This document shows positions 42,616-51,992 of a stretch of 64,000 bases of DNA, piece after piece; within the stretch, counting starts at the first letter, position 1; every line of letters begins with the position of its first letter. The notes below the pieces were generated by a model that was given only the letters and a program-made list of their open reading frames with translations, had not been told where the DNA came from and ran no database searches. A program made the translations under genes and the position numbers. Origin of the DNA: Serratia sp. UGAL515B_01 (lineage in GTDB: Bacteria; Pseudomonadota; Gammaproteobacteria; Enterobacterales; Enterobacteriaceae); the NCBI RefSeq assembly GCF_033095805.1, contig NZ_CP109901.1:2232001-2296000 (forward strand). The letters are read 5' to 3'.

Positions 42616-44679
42616 TTATTTTTTAGCGGTGAAAATAAAGGCGTTATCCTCAGCAATCTGCCCCACTACGGCATCTGCATACTCTCCCGGTTTTGTTCGC
42701 AACGAAATATTCCCGCTGAATATCCCTTGCTTATCCTCGGTGGTGTATGGCCCTGGGCGGAAAATATAGTTAAACCGCAAATTATCCAAAGCTTTATTGT
42801 TAGTCAGCTTCAGGGCTCCGGGGTTAAAGTTGTCGGTAAAACCATCCATGCCGTTTTCCATGGCTAGGCTGTCAGAAACCTGGTGAGCTACCGGCAAACC
42901 TTCGCCCCCCAGTTTAAAACCGTTATTCGCATTACGAAGTGCAACGCTGTTCTCAATGACAACCTGCCCATTAGGACCATCTTCAATCTTGTTGAACAGA
43001 TCAAAACCATCATCTGCGTTGTCATGTGAGAAACAACCAATAAGCCGGTTTCCATCACCCACGCGCATTTTAACCGCAAAGCCGTCGGCATTGATCATGC
43101 CAGGATCCTTATTGCTATAGGACTCAGAGTGGGCGACCAGGTTATGGCTTGCCCAAAGTGGTCTTGCGGTTTTGGCCGTTGAGGAAATGGTAATCCCGGT
43201 ATCGTCTGCATGATGTGCAACAACCCGCTCGATCCGGTTGTGGCTCCCCTCAATGCGAAAGCTTTTCTCTGTTACCGTAATGTCCTGAATATCCCAATAA
43301 CTGGCTTCAAGAGTCAGCCCACGCAAAACCACGTTCTTACCCATTGGCTTAAGCTTTTTAGGATGCGTGGATGTACCGCTTGCAGAGGCAGGTAATACGC
43401 TGAACGGGTAATCACCCTCCTCTAACCACAACACACCACCCGGTGCCAATGCTTGAGCTGCGGTCACTAAATCTAACGGATGCTGCCTGCTGCCATCATT
43501 ATCGGCTTTACCCTGGGGAGAGGCATAAAGATTGTTGCTATCGGCGTAGCGCGTTTTATGTACGACCAAGCTATCACTCAGGGTCTTACCATTATGCGCC
43601 GTAAAACGGTATTCCAACCTTGTATCCACCTGCTTCAGTGGCACTTTCCATGCTAACATTTCTCCCACTCGCACTGCTCGTTCTGCCGCAACCACAACAC
43701 CGTCTTTGATCAGCGTCAATGTGCCCTTTTCACTGCTGCGCAGCTGAAAAATATAGTCATCCGAAGCAGAAAGCGTGGCCGAGGCAATCTCTATCTGTAA
43801 GGGTTGCGCTTTGGCTACGAACTTCTCTGCTGCCGGTAACTTGCCATTACTCAGTGTCAAACGGGCTTGATTCACCGTGATACGCGCATTTCGCGAAGCA
43901 AAAAAGCCAATGTAGTAGCCGTCAGGATCGAGTTTAGTGACGCGGTGTGGGTCACCGGTCGTCTGAGTCACCCAGTTATCACTGCCTTGCGGCGCATAGG
44001 CAGCCATAAACCCCTGATCCGTGCGAGCCAAACGGAGCCGGAAGCTCGGGGTTTTACGAAGGTCAACTTCCGGTTGATAACCATCACGCTTAATCTCCAC
44101 GCCATCATTGCCCCAAGAGTTAAGCACGCCATTACGGGAGATCATGGTCATTTTGACCCGATAATGGTCTTTCTTATCCTGCGTCATAATGGCATTCATC
44201 ACCATATTGGCAGCTGCAGGGAATTCTTCGTAACCCGGCTGTATCTTCTCCAGTCGCGGTTTACCAACAATATCGCGAATAAGCAACCCAGCACCTTCCT
44301 GTCCCGCAGGGAGCGCCTCGTTTTCAGGACCGAATTGGTCAACGGTAATCTCTGCTTCCAGTAATGCATTGGCATTAGCAGGAATACGTGTGTAATAGAA
44401 AGTCAGCCCATCGTGGCTGTTAGCAATTTTGCCGCCTCGACTTTCCAGATGAAAAGGCGTTTTTAGCGGCCCTGCTTGCAGTATTTCACCATTAGTCAAC
44501 GTCACCTTGTTAGTACCAACTTTGTCTGGTAGCACGTTGGTCGCGAAATTGACATCTGTAGACTGACCAAAAGTGACAGCCTGCCAGACTAACTCATTGG
44601 CAGTTGGCAATGACTCAGCGATGCTGCTATGACTGATGCCAGCCAATGCAACAAAAAATGACAGAGGAATAATCTTCAT
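42616..44679 (-). CDS. pelX: Periplasmic exo-polygalacturonate (pectate disaccharide) lyase, PL9 family, PelX-type
   Basis: PelX-type lyases release unsaturated digalacturonate from the ends of pectate oligomers. The 687 residues start with a signal peptide (MKIIPLSFFVALAGISHSSIA). A beta-sandwich-like region comes next (to about residue 390), then a right-handed beta-helix. The calcium-site acids occur in NADGFAVK and DNADDGFDLF. The catalytic Lys of PL9 is expected in NNGFKLGG. The size and signal fit Dickeya PelX. A GGAAAGGGAA ribosome site precedes the start; an ERIC-derived repeat lies further upstream, between it and togT. Confidence 0.9.
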   Translation of the reverse strand: MKIIPLSFFVALAGISHSSIAESLPTANELVWQAVTFGQSTDVNFATNVLPDKVGTNKVTLTNGEILQAGPLKTPFHLESRGGKIANSHDGLTFYYTRIPANANALLEAEITVDQFGPENEALPAGQEGAGLLIRDIVGKPRLEKIQPGYEEFPAAANMVMNAIMTQDKKDHYRVKMTMISRNGVLNSWGNDGVEIKRDGYQPEVDLRKTPSFRLRLARTDQGFMAAYAPQGSDNWVTQTTGDPHRVTKLDPDGYYIGFFASRNARITVNQARLTLSNGKLPAAEKFVAKAQPLQIEIASATLSASDDYIFQLRSSEKGTLTLIKDGVVVAAERAVRVGEMLAWKVPLKQVDTRLEYRFTAHNGKTLSDSLVVHKTRYADSNNLYASPQGKADNDGSRQHPLDLVTAAQALAPGGVLWLEEGDYPFSVLPASASGTSTHPKKLKPMGKNVVLRGLTLEASYWDIQDITVTEKSFRIEGSHNRIERVVAHHADDTGITISSTAKTARPLWASHNLVAHSESYSNKDPGMINADGFAVKMRVGDGNRLIGCFSHDNADDGFDLFNKIEDGPNGQVVIENSVALRNANNGFKLGGEGLPVAHQVSDSLAMENGMDGFTDNFNPGALKLTNNKALDNLRFNYIFRPGPYTTEDKQGIFSGNISLRTKPGEYADAVVGQIAEDNAFIFTAKK

Positions 44680-44692
44680 TTCCCTTTCCTTT

Positions 44693-44770
44693 TTACTCTA
44701 AATAATTCCAATTGCTTGTAAGCAACAGACAGCGTCGCTCACACACAGGCAACTTGAAGTACGTGATTAC
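44693..44770. repeat. Short ERIC-derived repeat between togT and pelX
   Basis: The element begins CTCTAAATAATTCCAATTGC and ends CAACTTGAAGTACGTGATTA, which are the two ERIC ends. The central core is missing, so it is an internally deleted ERIC. It lies in the leader of pelX. Confidence 0.65.
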
Positions 44771-44831
44771 ATTGACGCCAATAGATCGCCTCACCCTGAG
44801 GCAAGACGATCCGAACACTTATTTTTGGGGT

Positions 44832-46406
44832 TTAAGCCTGTGAGGCCGGCGTATAAACGGTGGTTGGCGTTACGGGTTCAATATTCATTTTTTTGCAGAT
44901 CTTGCTATTGCCCCAGCACTGTTCATAAGGCATACCCACCAGTTTCTCTATCACCAGACGAACTTCTGGTTGAATATCGGCGATCTTGCCGCCCGCCTTA
45001 ATACGGGCAACTTCATATAACACCACGCGGTGAGTTTGACGGTTAAGCGTCATTTGGTTGCTGAAAACAATTGCCACCAATGCCAATAAAATCACACCGG
45101 CAAAGAACACCCAGGAAATGGCAGTAATCGCGGTTTCTGGCTGGGTATGGGATTTAGACTGGAAACCGTAATAGCTGAGGATCGCACCCATCGTGAAAAC
45201 AATAATTGAGCGAACAATTTTCCCTGAGAATGTCATCGCCCCAGCATAGATCCCTTCACGGCGGCGACCAGTAAAGACTTCATCGACATCAGCGAGGAAG
45301 GTATAAACGGTCCAGGGAATATAGTAGACCCCGCCAGTACCCAAGCCGAATATCACTGTGATGCCAATGATGGCAGCAGTGGCATAGTGCGCAGGCAAAT
45401 TGAAGAAATGCAGCAGCGAGTAACAGCAGACGGCGAACATCACGATCCCCAGTGCCCAGCAGTAAGGTTTACTAAAGCCTTTCTTGACACAAAGACCAAT
45501 GAAAATGGCTGTAGAGACCAACTGCAATATGGCGTTAAGGCTGTTCAATCCAGCGAGAATGGCAGGGTCATACTGCAGAACAAAGATCACGAAATAGGTA
45601 AACACCGAAGCAAACAGCCATTCGGCACCAAATCCGAACAAATACATTCCCAGATGCTTACGGAACACGCGCAGATAGAAAGTTGACTGCATATCGCGTG
45701 CTAGAGAAACCAGTGTTTTCATCAAAGATTGTTTTGGCTTGACCGCTGCCGCTACGTCATCTTTACGTTCCCAAGAGAACAGGTAAAGGGTCGCGATGGC
45801 AATAAACAGGATCACACCATAAGTTATACCCGTATAGAGGAACGGCTGAGCCGACTCTTTACCGTAAATCAGGATGAATTGCCCAGGAATAAATGCTGCC
45901 AGGAAATTAGCCATTTTGCCAAAAATCGCTTTGTAACCGGTCAGTTTGGAGCGTGTAGCAAAGTCATCGGTCATCTCGGTTGCCAGCGTTTCATAAGGCA
46001 CCATAACCGAGGTATAAATGAGTTCAAAAATGACGTATGTGGTCAGATAATACCAAAAACCAAAACCCTCAACCCAAAGTAACGGGTAAAACACCATCAG
46101 TGGTGCACCAATCAGCACAAAGAAACGCCGCCGGCCAAAACGCTTGCCAAGCCAGGTATTACCAAAGTTATCGGTAAGATATCCCATGATGGGGTTACTG
46201 ATTGCATCGATGACACTTGCTACGGAGAAGATGAATGACGCTTCTAGCAACGTCAGTCCACAGAACGTGGTGTAAAAGTACAATAGCCAGGCGCCACTGA
46301 TTGCCAGAGCGCCACTCCCAAGCAGATTGCCTCCACCATAAGCTAACTGGTGTCCCAGGGTAACCGTACGTCCTTTTTCCAAAGGTTTACTACTGTTTAT
46401 TGTCAT
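44832..46406 (-). CDS. togT: GPH-family oligogalacturonide transporter TogT
   Basis: TogT is a glycoside-pentoside-hexuronide:cation symporter-type importer for oligogalacturonides, working beside the TogMNAB ABC system. The 524 residues contain 12 predicted membrane segments. GPH marks include NLLGSGALAISGAWLLYFY at the N-terminus, NPIMGYLTDN and GKRFGRRRFF after helix 2-3, and a long charged C-terminal tail (from about residue 460). A KdgR box lies 18 bases before the start codon. It could be co-transcribed with pelX, 152 bases downstream. Confidence 0.9.
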   Translation of the reverse strand: MTINSSKPLEKGRTVTLGHQLAYGGGNLLGSGALAISGAWLLYFYTTFCGLTLLEASFIFSVASVIDAISNPIMGYLTDNFGNTWLGKRFGRRRFFVLIGAPLMVFYPLLWVEGFGFWYYLTTYVIFELIYTSVMVPYETLATEMTDDFATRSKLTGYKAIFGKMANFLAAFIPGQFILIYGKESAQPFLYTGITYGVILFIAIATLYLFSWERKDDVAAAVKPKQSLMKTLVSLARDMQSTFYLRVFRKHLGMYLFGFGAEWLFASVFTYFVIFVLQYDPAILAGLNSLNAILQLVSTAIFIGLCVKKGFSKPYCWALGIVMFAVCCYSLLHFFNLPAHYATAAIIGITVIFGLGTGGVYYIPWTVYTFLADVDEVFTGRRREGIYAGAMTFSGKIVRSIIVFTMGAILSYYGFQSKSHTQPETAITAISWVFFAGVILLALVAIVFSNQMTLNRQTHRVVLYEVARIKAGGKIADIQPEVRLVIEKLVGMPYEQCWGNSKICKKMNIEPVTPTTVYTPASQA

Positions 46407-46423
46407 CGATTCTTCTCTATATT

Positions 46424-46446
46424 AAAATGAACCAATATTTCATTTT
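46424..46446. promoter_or_regulatory. KdgR box upstream of togT
   Basis: AAAATGAA-CCAATA-TTTCATTTT is a near-perfect KdgR dyad. It lies so close to the togT start (18 bases) that bound repressor would block transcription. Confidence 0.8.
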
Positions 46447-46485
46447 TAAAGGAATGATGTTTTATACTTTATTGGTGAGGTAACT

Positions 46486-46507
46486 TGATGTGACATAAAT
46501 CACATAA
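46486..46507. promoter_or_regulatory. Consensus CRP site in the togT-ogl region
   Basis: TGTGA-CATAAA-TCACA matches the CRP core TGTGA-N6-TCACA exactly and is flanked by A/T. CRP activation of pectin genes is well known in Dickeya. It is about 90 bases before togT and more than 500 before ogl, so it most likely serves togT. Confidence 0.8.
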
Positions 46508-46947
46508 AAAGTAAGGTTTTATTATTTAACTGAATCCTTCATGGTCCGTAGTACCGTTACAGATAAAAAATCCGTTTTCTACGCGGTCGGGCTTTGTGAG
46601 CACGTCCCGGGAAACTCATGTCCTCTGATGAATCGTAGTGTTGCAGCTATTTCTCTAAATGCCGGTGCTTAATGACGTTCCACGTTAACGCAGATCCGTG
46701 AGATTTCAGCGCCAACGCGGATAACGGCAATAACCTGTACGCAACACCCTCAACAGGTATTGTTGTGAATTGAATAATTACTTTAAGTTATTAAAACATA
46801 ATGCAACGGTTATCTACTCGTTGATCATGCTGAAACGACTACTCATCACTAACCCGAGGAAAAATTTATAGGTTATGAGATATTGATCGCAGAAATCATG
46901 CGACCCGGTTGGCCTGTAGTCTTACTTTGATATCATTTTCCTAAATT

Positions 46948-46970
46948 TATGAAACAGCGTTTTATTAAAA
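46948..46970. promoter_or_regulatory. KdgR box upstream of ogl
   Basis: TTATGAAAC-AGC-GTTTTATTAAA matches the KdgR consensus. It lies about 55 bases before the ogl start codon, a typical operator position. Confidence 0.8.
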
Positions 46971-47022
46971 ATGATTTTCCTCAGATTTGATCGATTCATC
47001 GCTAAGTTTAAGGGAGGCCGTT

Positions 47023-48189
47023 ATGGCTAAGGGTTCAGTCCTGAATTTCAATTTTCGTCGCTCGACCGATGAAACCACTGGCGCGGAGATCACCCGCTTA
47101 ACACCGCCTGATGTGGTATGTCATCGGAATTACTTTTACCAAAAATGCTTCACTAACAACGGGCACAAGCTGCTCTTCGCCGGGGAGTTTGACGGTAACC
47201 GCAATTACTACCTGTTAGACCTGCAAAAACAGCAAGCGATACAGCTGACTGAAGGTGCCGGTGATAACGCGTTTGGTGGCTTTTTATCGCCAGACGACCG
47301 CTTTCTCTATTATGTAAAAAACGAACGTGAACTGCGCCGGGTAGAATTGAGTAATTGCCAGGAACAAATAATCTATCAGGTTCCTCAAGAATGGGTCGGT
47401 TACGGTACCTGGGTTGCCAATACCGAGTGTACCAGTCTGGTGGGTATCGAAATTTCCCGAAAAGACTGGGAACCCCTGACAGACTGGAAGATTTTCCATA
47501 CTTTCTTTACCAAAAATCCTCATTGTCGTCTGTTACGCGTCGATCTCGTTAACGGTGAATCTCGCGTGATCTATCAGGATAATCTCTGGTTGGGCCACCC
47601 AATCTATCGCCCTTACCATGACAACTGCGTCGCATTTTGCCACGAAGGTCCGCACGATCTGGTCGATGCACGAATGTGGTTGATTAACGAAGACGGCAGC
47701 AACATGCGTAAAGTAAAAACCCATGCAGAAGGTGAAAGCTGTACTCACGAATTCTGGGTACCCGATGGTTCTGCACTGATGTATGTCTCCTATATGAAAG
47801 GCCAGCAAGAACGTAATATCTGTCGATATGTCCCTGAAACGGGCAAAGATGAGATCGTGATGAAAATGCCAGCCTGCTCGCATCTAATGAGCAATCACGA
47901 TGGCAGTATGCTGGTGGGTGATGGTTCTGCATCCCCTGTAGATATTAAAGATGCGCAAGGTTACACCATCCATAACGATCCTTGGCTGTACGTGTTTGAT
48001 GCCAAACAGAAACGCCAGGCACGATTGGCGGCACATAATAGTTCATGGCGTGTATTGAACGGCGATCGACAGGTTACACATCCGCATCCATCCTTTACCC
48101 CAGACAACCAGCAGGTGCTGTTTACTTCTGATTTTGAAGGCCAACCTGCACTTTATCTGGCTCGGTTGCCAGAAGATCTTTTTGCCTGA
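47023..48189 (+). CDS. ogl: Oligogalacturonate lyase
   Basis: Ogl (PL22) is a cytoplasmic seven-bladed propeller enzyme. It cleaves unsaturated and saturated digalacturonates into 5-keto-4-deoxyuronate and galacturonate. The start at MAKGSVLNFNF has an AAGGGAGG ribosome site; an upstream ATG at 46987 is rejected. The 388 residues contain TPPDVVCHRNYFYQKCF, the tandem EHxxW-type CTHEFWVPDG and ACSHLMSNHDG, which include the Mn-site His residues. kdgF follows after 20 bases. Confidence 0.95.
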   Translation: MAKGSVLNFNFRRSTDETTGAEITRLTPPDVVCHRNYFYQKCFTNNGHKLLFAGEFDGNRNYYLLDLQKQQAIQLTEGAGDNAFGGFLSPDDRFLYYVKNERELRRVELSNCQEQIIYQVPQEWVGYGTWVANTECTSLVGIEISRKDWEPLTDWKIFHTFFTKNPHCRLLRVDLVNGESRVIYQDNLWLGHPIYRPYHDNCVAFCHEGPHDLVDARMWLINEDGSNMRKVKTHAEGESCTHEFWVPDGSALMYVSYMKGQQERNICRYVPETGKDEIVMKMPACSHLMSNHDGSMLVGDGSASPVDIKDAQGYTIHNDPWLYVFDAKQKRQARLAAHNSSWRVLNGDRQVTHPHPSFTPDNQQVLFTSDFEGQPALYLARLPEDLFA

Positions 48190-48209
48190 TATCGCTAAGG
48201 AGAGAAACT

Positions 48210-48533
48210 ATGTTTATCTACAAACAAGAATGCTTGCTGGAAGACTTAGGTGAGGGGATTACACGGCGGATCCTCGCGCATGGTGGAACTATGATGGCGG
48301 CAGAGGTCAACTTTGAACAAGGCGCTATCGGTACTTTGCACAGCCATCCGCATGAGCAACTGACTTACGTACTTTCTGGTCGTTTTAATTTCACTATTGA
48401 TGGCATTACCCAAGAAGTGGGTGCAGGTGACACTCTGTACAAAAAACCCAACGTGATCCATGGGTGTGTGTGTCTTGAAGCCGGGACACTGCTCGATACC
48501 TTTACCCCGCAGCGTGAAGACTTCCTGAGCTGA
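48210..48533 (+). CDS. kdgF: Pectin degradation protein KdgF
   Basis: KdgF is a small cupin that catalyses the ring opening of 4,5-unsaturated galacturonate to 4-deoxy-5-keto-uronate. The 107 residues show the metal-site motif HSHPHEQ (His44, His46, His48, Gln50) and a second His84 in NVIHGC, as expected for a single-domain cupin. A good AAGGAGAG ribosome site follows ogl, so the two are translated from one transcript. Confidence 0.94.
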   Translation: MFIYKQECLLEDLGEGITRRILAHGGTMMAAEVNFEQGAIGTLHSHPHEQLTYVLSGRFNFTIDGITQEVGAGDTLYKKPNVIHGCVCLEAGTLLDTFTPQREDFLS

Positions 48534-48956
48534 GTCTTTATTTTTCGTCCCCCGGTTTTACTTCACTGGGGGATCGCCTCCCACATGTTTACCATTGTTG
48601 TCGCTAATAACCACTAACCGTATTTCAAAAATTGATTTTACCAGGCTCACTAAACTCCTCGGAGCAGTAACTACGTAGAGGCAGAGTCCCCTGTGCCATC
48701 AGCATTAACGGTGGCTTTATGGCTCTGCGACAGCACCAGTGAAAATTCAAGCCCCTAGATCAAACCACCCCTGATCGTCTAAGCTAAATGACTGTTTAAT
48801 ACCATCAAAGACATCCGTTTTTATCTGGCGTCTACGATGTTAATTGCATCATTTTTGCCTTGATGTTGTATTAGTTGAAAGAAGCATGGGAACGTTCCTA
48901 TAACCTCGACAGAACCAAAAAACCTTACCGTAGTAATGTATAAGGAAAATTATAAT
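48534..48956. other. Intergenic region kdgF-yfcG
   Basis: The 423 bases open with a stem-loop (48548-48574: TCCCCCGG / CTGGGGGA) that may end the ogl-kdgF transcript, though no T-run follows. The rest shows no gene or repeat that I recognise, and presumably holds the yfcG promoter. Confidence 0.5.
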
Positions 48957-49580
48957 ATGATTGATCTGTATTACGCACCGACTCCTAACGGGCACAAAAT
49001 TACCCTGTTCCTGGAGGAGGCCGGTTTGTCTTACCGTATCCACCGAATCAATATCAATGCTGGTGAACAGTTCAGTCCAGATTTTCTTTCCATATCCCCC
49101 AATAACAAAATCCCAGCGATCATCGACCAAAACCCAGTGGATGGTGGAACACCGATCAGTCTGTTTGAGTCAGGTGAAATCTTGCTTTATCTTGCAGAAA
49201 AAACCAGTAAATTTCTGAGTAAAGAACTGCGTGAGCGTGCAGCAACGCTGCAGTGGCTATTCTGGCAGGTTGCAGGGTTTGGCCCGATGCTCGGGCAAAA
49301 CCACCATTTTAATCACTACGCTCCGCAACCCGTGCCTTATGCTATAGAACGCTATCAGGCAGAGACTAAACGCTTGTACTCCGTACTGGATCAAGAACTG
49401 CAAAAGCATCCTTATCTAGGGGGCGATCTCTACAGTATCGCTGATATAGCCACCTATCCATGGGTGGTTTCTCACCCACGTCAACGCATCGATCTTGCCG
49501 ACTATCCGGCGGTATGCAACTGGTTTGAACGCATAAAAAACCGCCCTGCAACAAAACGAGCTTATAATCTTTCGAATTAA
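48957..49580 (+). CDS. yfcG: GST-like disulfide-bond oxidoreductase YfcG
   Basis: YfcG is a Nu-class glutathione transferase homologue with glutathione-dependent disulfide reductase activity in E. coli. The 207 residues start at MIDLYYAPTPNGHK; the TPNGHK Thr/Asn binds glutathione. The conserved SISPNNKIPAI and LFESGEILLYLAEK motifs follow, then QWLFWQVAGFGPMLGQNHHF. The start has a TAAGGA site; an ATG 21 bases upstream is rejected. The C-terminus is slightly shorter than in E. coli. Confidence 0.94.
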   Translation: MIDLYYAPTPNGHKITLFLEEAGLSYRIHRININAGEQFSPDFLSISPNNKIPAIIDQNPVDGGTPISLFESGEILLYLAEKTSKFLSKELRERAATLQWLFWQVAGFGPMLGQNHHFNHYAPQPVPYAIERYQAETKRLYSVLDQELQKHPYLGGDLYSIADIATYPWVVSHPRQRIDLADYPAVCNWFERIKNRPATKRAYNLSN

Positions 49581-49581
49581 T

Positions 49582-49619
49582 TAACAGGCTGCATCCCTTA
49601 TTGTGGATGCAGCCTGTTA
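49582..49619. terminator. Strong stem-loop after yfcG
   Basis: A perfect 15-bp stem (TAACAGGCTGCATCC / GGATGCAGCCTGTTA) with an 8-base loop overlaps the yfcG stop region. No T-run follows, so it may stabilise the transcript or terminate weakly. Confidence 0.6.
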
Positions 49620-49718
49620 TAACGCCTTATTGAGACTTTTAACGCTCTGACTACATTATATCTTCTTCACTTTCCGTGTATTCTTGTTAGCAATATTTAG
49701 ACATCTGGAGAATTTCTG

Positions 49719-50096
49719 ATGCCACTTAGCCAACCAGACGCCATTATACGTATCAAAAACCTACGGTTACGTACTTTTATCGGTATCAAAGAAGAAGAGA
49801 TCAATAACCGCCAGGATCTCCTAATCAACGTTGCTATCCATTATCCAGCGGATAAAGCGCGTAACAGTGAAGATATTGAAGATGCTCTCAACTATCGCAC
49901 TATTACCAAGGCGATCATTCGCCATGTCGAGGATAACCGCTTCGCTTTGCTGGAAAAATTAACCCAGGATGTGCTCGAAATAGCCAAAGAACATCCGTGG
50001 GTAACCTATGCTGAAGTAGAGATAGATAAATTGCTGGCCCTGCGTTATGCCGATTCGGTTTCGATGACGATGAGCTATCGTAGGGATACTGCTTAG
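49719..50096 (+). CDS. folX: Dihydroneopterin triphosphate 2'-epimerase
   Basis: FolX epimerises dihydroneopterin triphosphate to the dihydromonapterin form, in the tetrahydromonapterin branch of pterin metabolism. It is a T-fold protein of the FolB family. The 125 residues match E. coli FolX closely ([46 protein letters not shown]). Its TAG stop is also the first three bases of a palindromic repeat. Confidence 0.95.
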   Translation: MPLSQPDAIIRIKNLRLRTFIGIKEEEINNRQDLLINVAIHYPADKARNSEDIEDALNYRTITKAIIRHVEDNRFALLEKLTQDVLEIAKEHPWVTYAEVEIDKLLALRYADSVSMTMSYRRDTA

Positions 50097-50227
50097 GCTG
50101 TTGCCATTGGCGTGCATTGCTGCGTTGTTCGCCGCTTATTTGGCCCACCCAACCTCGCGGCTTACGCCTTGCTCTGTGCGCAAATGACCGCCAGCGGCAC
50201 TCGCGTGCAATTGAGGGACACAGCCTA
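50094..50227. repeat. Palindromic repeat between folX and yfcH
   Basis: This 134-bp segment starts TAGGCTGT and ends ACAGCCTA, a perfect 8-bp terminal inverted repeat, with further imperfect arms (GGCGTGCATTG near the left, CGCGTGCAATTG near the right). A similar right end, AGGGACACAGCCT, occurs at about 54487. It is not ERIC. Confidence 0.55.
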
Positions 50228-50255
50228 GCATCCACATCCATCAGGGAGGTAGACT

Positions 50256-51161
50256 ATGAGGATCCTGATTACCGGCGCAACAGGGTTGATCGGTAGCAGC
50301 CTGACAATGCAGCTACTCAATCTGTCACACGAGATTACTCTGTTATCCCGCAATGTTACCAAAGCTCGCTACAAGTTCGGTGAAAAAGTCAGCTACTTAT
50401 CTTCACTCAACGAACTACGCTCTCTGGACGGCTTCGATGCTGTTATTAACCTTGCGGGAGAACCTATTGCTGATAAACGCTGGAGCAAAGCGCAGAAAAA
50501 TCGCCTATGCCGCAGCCGCTGGGAACTGACCGAACGCTTGGCTAACCTGATCAACGCCAGCACAATAGCGCCTTCGGTGCTGATATCAGGGTCTGCTGTC
50601 GGTTATTACGGCGATCAAGGGCAGGCAGTGGTGACAGAAGATGAGTCACCACGTGATGAGTTTACGCACCAGCTTTGCCAACGCTGGGAATCATTGGCAC
50701 TCAATGCGCAAAGTAACCAGACGCGTGTCTGCCTGCTGCGTACCGGCGTGGTTCTCGCACCTAAAGGGGGAGCATTGGCCAAAATGCTGCCTCCATTTCG
50801 TTTAGGGATTGGTGGGATGATCGGTGATGGTCGCCAGTATCTGCCCTGGATCCACATCGAAGATATGGTCAACGGCATTATTTACTTGCTTGACCATCCT
50901 TCTCTTAATGGCCCTTTCAATATGGTTGCACCTTATCCGGTGCATAATGAGCAGTTCACTGCGACCCTGGCAAAGGTACTCGATCGCCCAGCCTTTCTTC
51001 GTGTTCCTGCATTTGCCATGCGCTTGCTGATGGGAGAAGCTGCCGTATTGGTGCTTGGCGGTCAACGGGCGGTACCAAGAAAACTCGAGGATGCAGGCTT
51101 CAGCTTCCGCTTCTTCGAATTAGAACAGGCACTGGATGATGTGATCAGCCAACAGGCATGA
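50256..51161 (+). CDS. yfcH: SDR-family NAD(P)-binding epimerase-like protein YfcH
   Basis: This is a 301-residue extended SDR (SDR39U1) protein. The cofactor motif [10 protein letters not shown] starts at residue 7, and the family motifs [12 protein letters not shown] and [11 protein letters not shown] are present. A C-terminal DUF1731-type region (ALDDV) closes it. The physiological substrate is unknown; in E. coli it is linked by position with folX and yfcG. A GGGAGG ribosome site precedes the start. Confidence 0.94.
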   Translation: MRILITGATGLIGSSLTMQLLNLSHEITLLSRNVTKARYKFGEKVSYLSSLNELRSLDGFDAVINLAGEPIADKRWSKAQKNRLCRSRWELTERLANLINASTIAPSVLISGSAVGYYGDQGQAVVTEDESPRDEFTHQLCQRWESLALNAQSNQTRVCLLRTGVVLAPKGGALAKMLPPFRLGIGGMIGDGRQYLPWIHIEDMVNGIIYLLDHPSLNGPFNMVAPYPVHNEQFTATLAKVLDRPAFLRVPAFAMRLLMGEAAVLVLGGQRAVPRKLEDAGFSFRFFELEQALDDVISQQA

Positions 51162-51202
51162 ACGGCCTGTTGTTGCAGATTTTTTAAGACATTTTGCGCC
51201 CT

Positions 51203-51976
51203 CTATTTGAGGGCGCCCGAAAGGAATTGTCGCAGACGTTGGCTTTTAGGGTTGCCAAAGACTTCTGCTGGTGGCCCTTGTTCTTCAATCAATCCTTGAT
51301 GCAGAAAAATAACGTGGTTAGACACATGCCGCGCGAATTCCATCTCATGTGTCACCACCACCATGGTTTTCCCCTCTTCGGCCAGCTTCTGCATGATACG
51401 CAGTACCTCACCGACCAACTCAGGGTCCAAGGCCGAGGTCGGTTCATCAAACAACAACACCTCCGGTTCCATTGCCAATGCCCGTGCAATCGATACCCGC
51501 TGCTGTTGTCCACCAGAGAGATGCACCGGATACTTGATACGCGCACGTTGATCGATGCCCACCTTGTCCAGATAGCGTATCGCACGCTCGTGCGCCTCTG
51601 CCTTGCTCAACCCTAAAACCTGAACCGGTGCCTCCATCACGTTTTCCAACACCGTCATATGGCTCCACAGGTTGAAATGCTGGAATACCATGGTCAAACG
51701 GGTGCGCAAAAGTTGTAGCTGTTTCTTATCTAACACCTTTAGCTGCCCATCTTTATCACGCACCATGCGGATATCCTGGTTGTTCAAGCTGATAGAACCT
51801 TCACTGGGTTTTTCAAGGAAGTTAATGCAGCGCAAAAAAGTACTTTTACCAGAACCAGAAGAACCAATAATACTGATCACATCACCTGCTTTAGCCAGCA
51901 GAGAAACTCCTTTAAGCACCTCATGGTCGCCATAACATTTATGTAGTTTGGTGACGGCCAATTTACTTTCCGACAT
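51203..51976 (-). CDS. hisP: Histidine ABC transporter ATPase HisP
   Basis: HisP is the ATPase that powers histidine (and often lysine/arginine/ornithine) uptake by HisJQMP. Its 257 residues contain Walker [10 protein letters not shown], the Q-loop, the signature LSGGQQQR, Walker [13 protein letters not shown] and the H-loop [12 protein letters not shown]. The stop codon lies within a GC hairpin (51196-51216) shared with the yfcH side. It is the last gene of the operon, 16 bases after hisM. Confidence 0.97.
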   Translation of the reverse strand: MSESKLAVTKLHKCYGDHEVLKGVSLLAKAGDVISIIGSSGSGKSTFLRCINFLEKPSEGSISLNNQDIRMVRDKDGQLKVLDKKQLQLLRTRLTMVFQHFNLWSHMTVLENVMEAPVQVLGLSKAEAHERAIRYLDKVGIDQRARIKYPVHLSGGQQQRVSIARALAMEPEVLLFDEPTSALDPELVGEVLRIMQKLAEEGKTMVVVTHEMEFARHVSNHVIFLHQGLIEEQGPPAEVFGNPKSQRLRQFLSGALK

Positions 51977-51992
51977 TGTCTATTCCCGCCAT

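Larger units (their letters stand above)
46407..47022. promoter_or_regulatory. Divergent togT-ogl control region
   Basis: The 616 bases separate divergent pectin genes. A KdgR box sits at each end and a consensus CRP site between them, near togT. The middle (46520-46850) shows no gene or repeat that I recognise. Confidence 0.7.
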
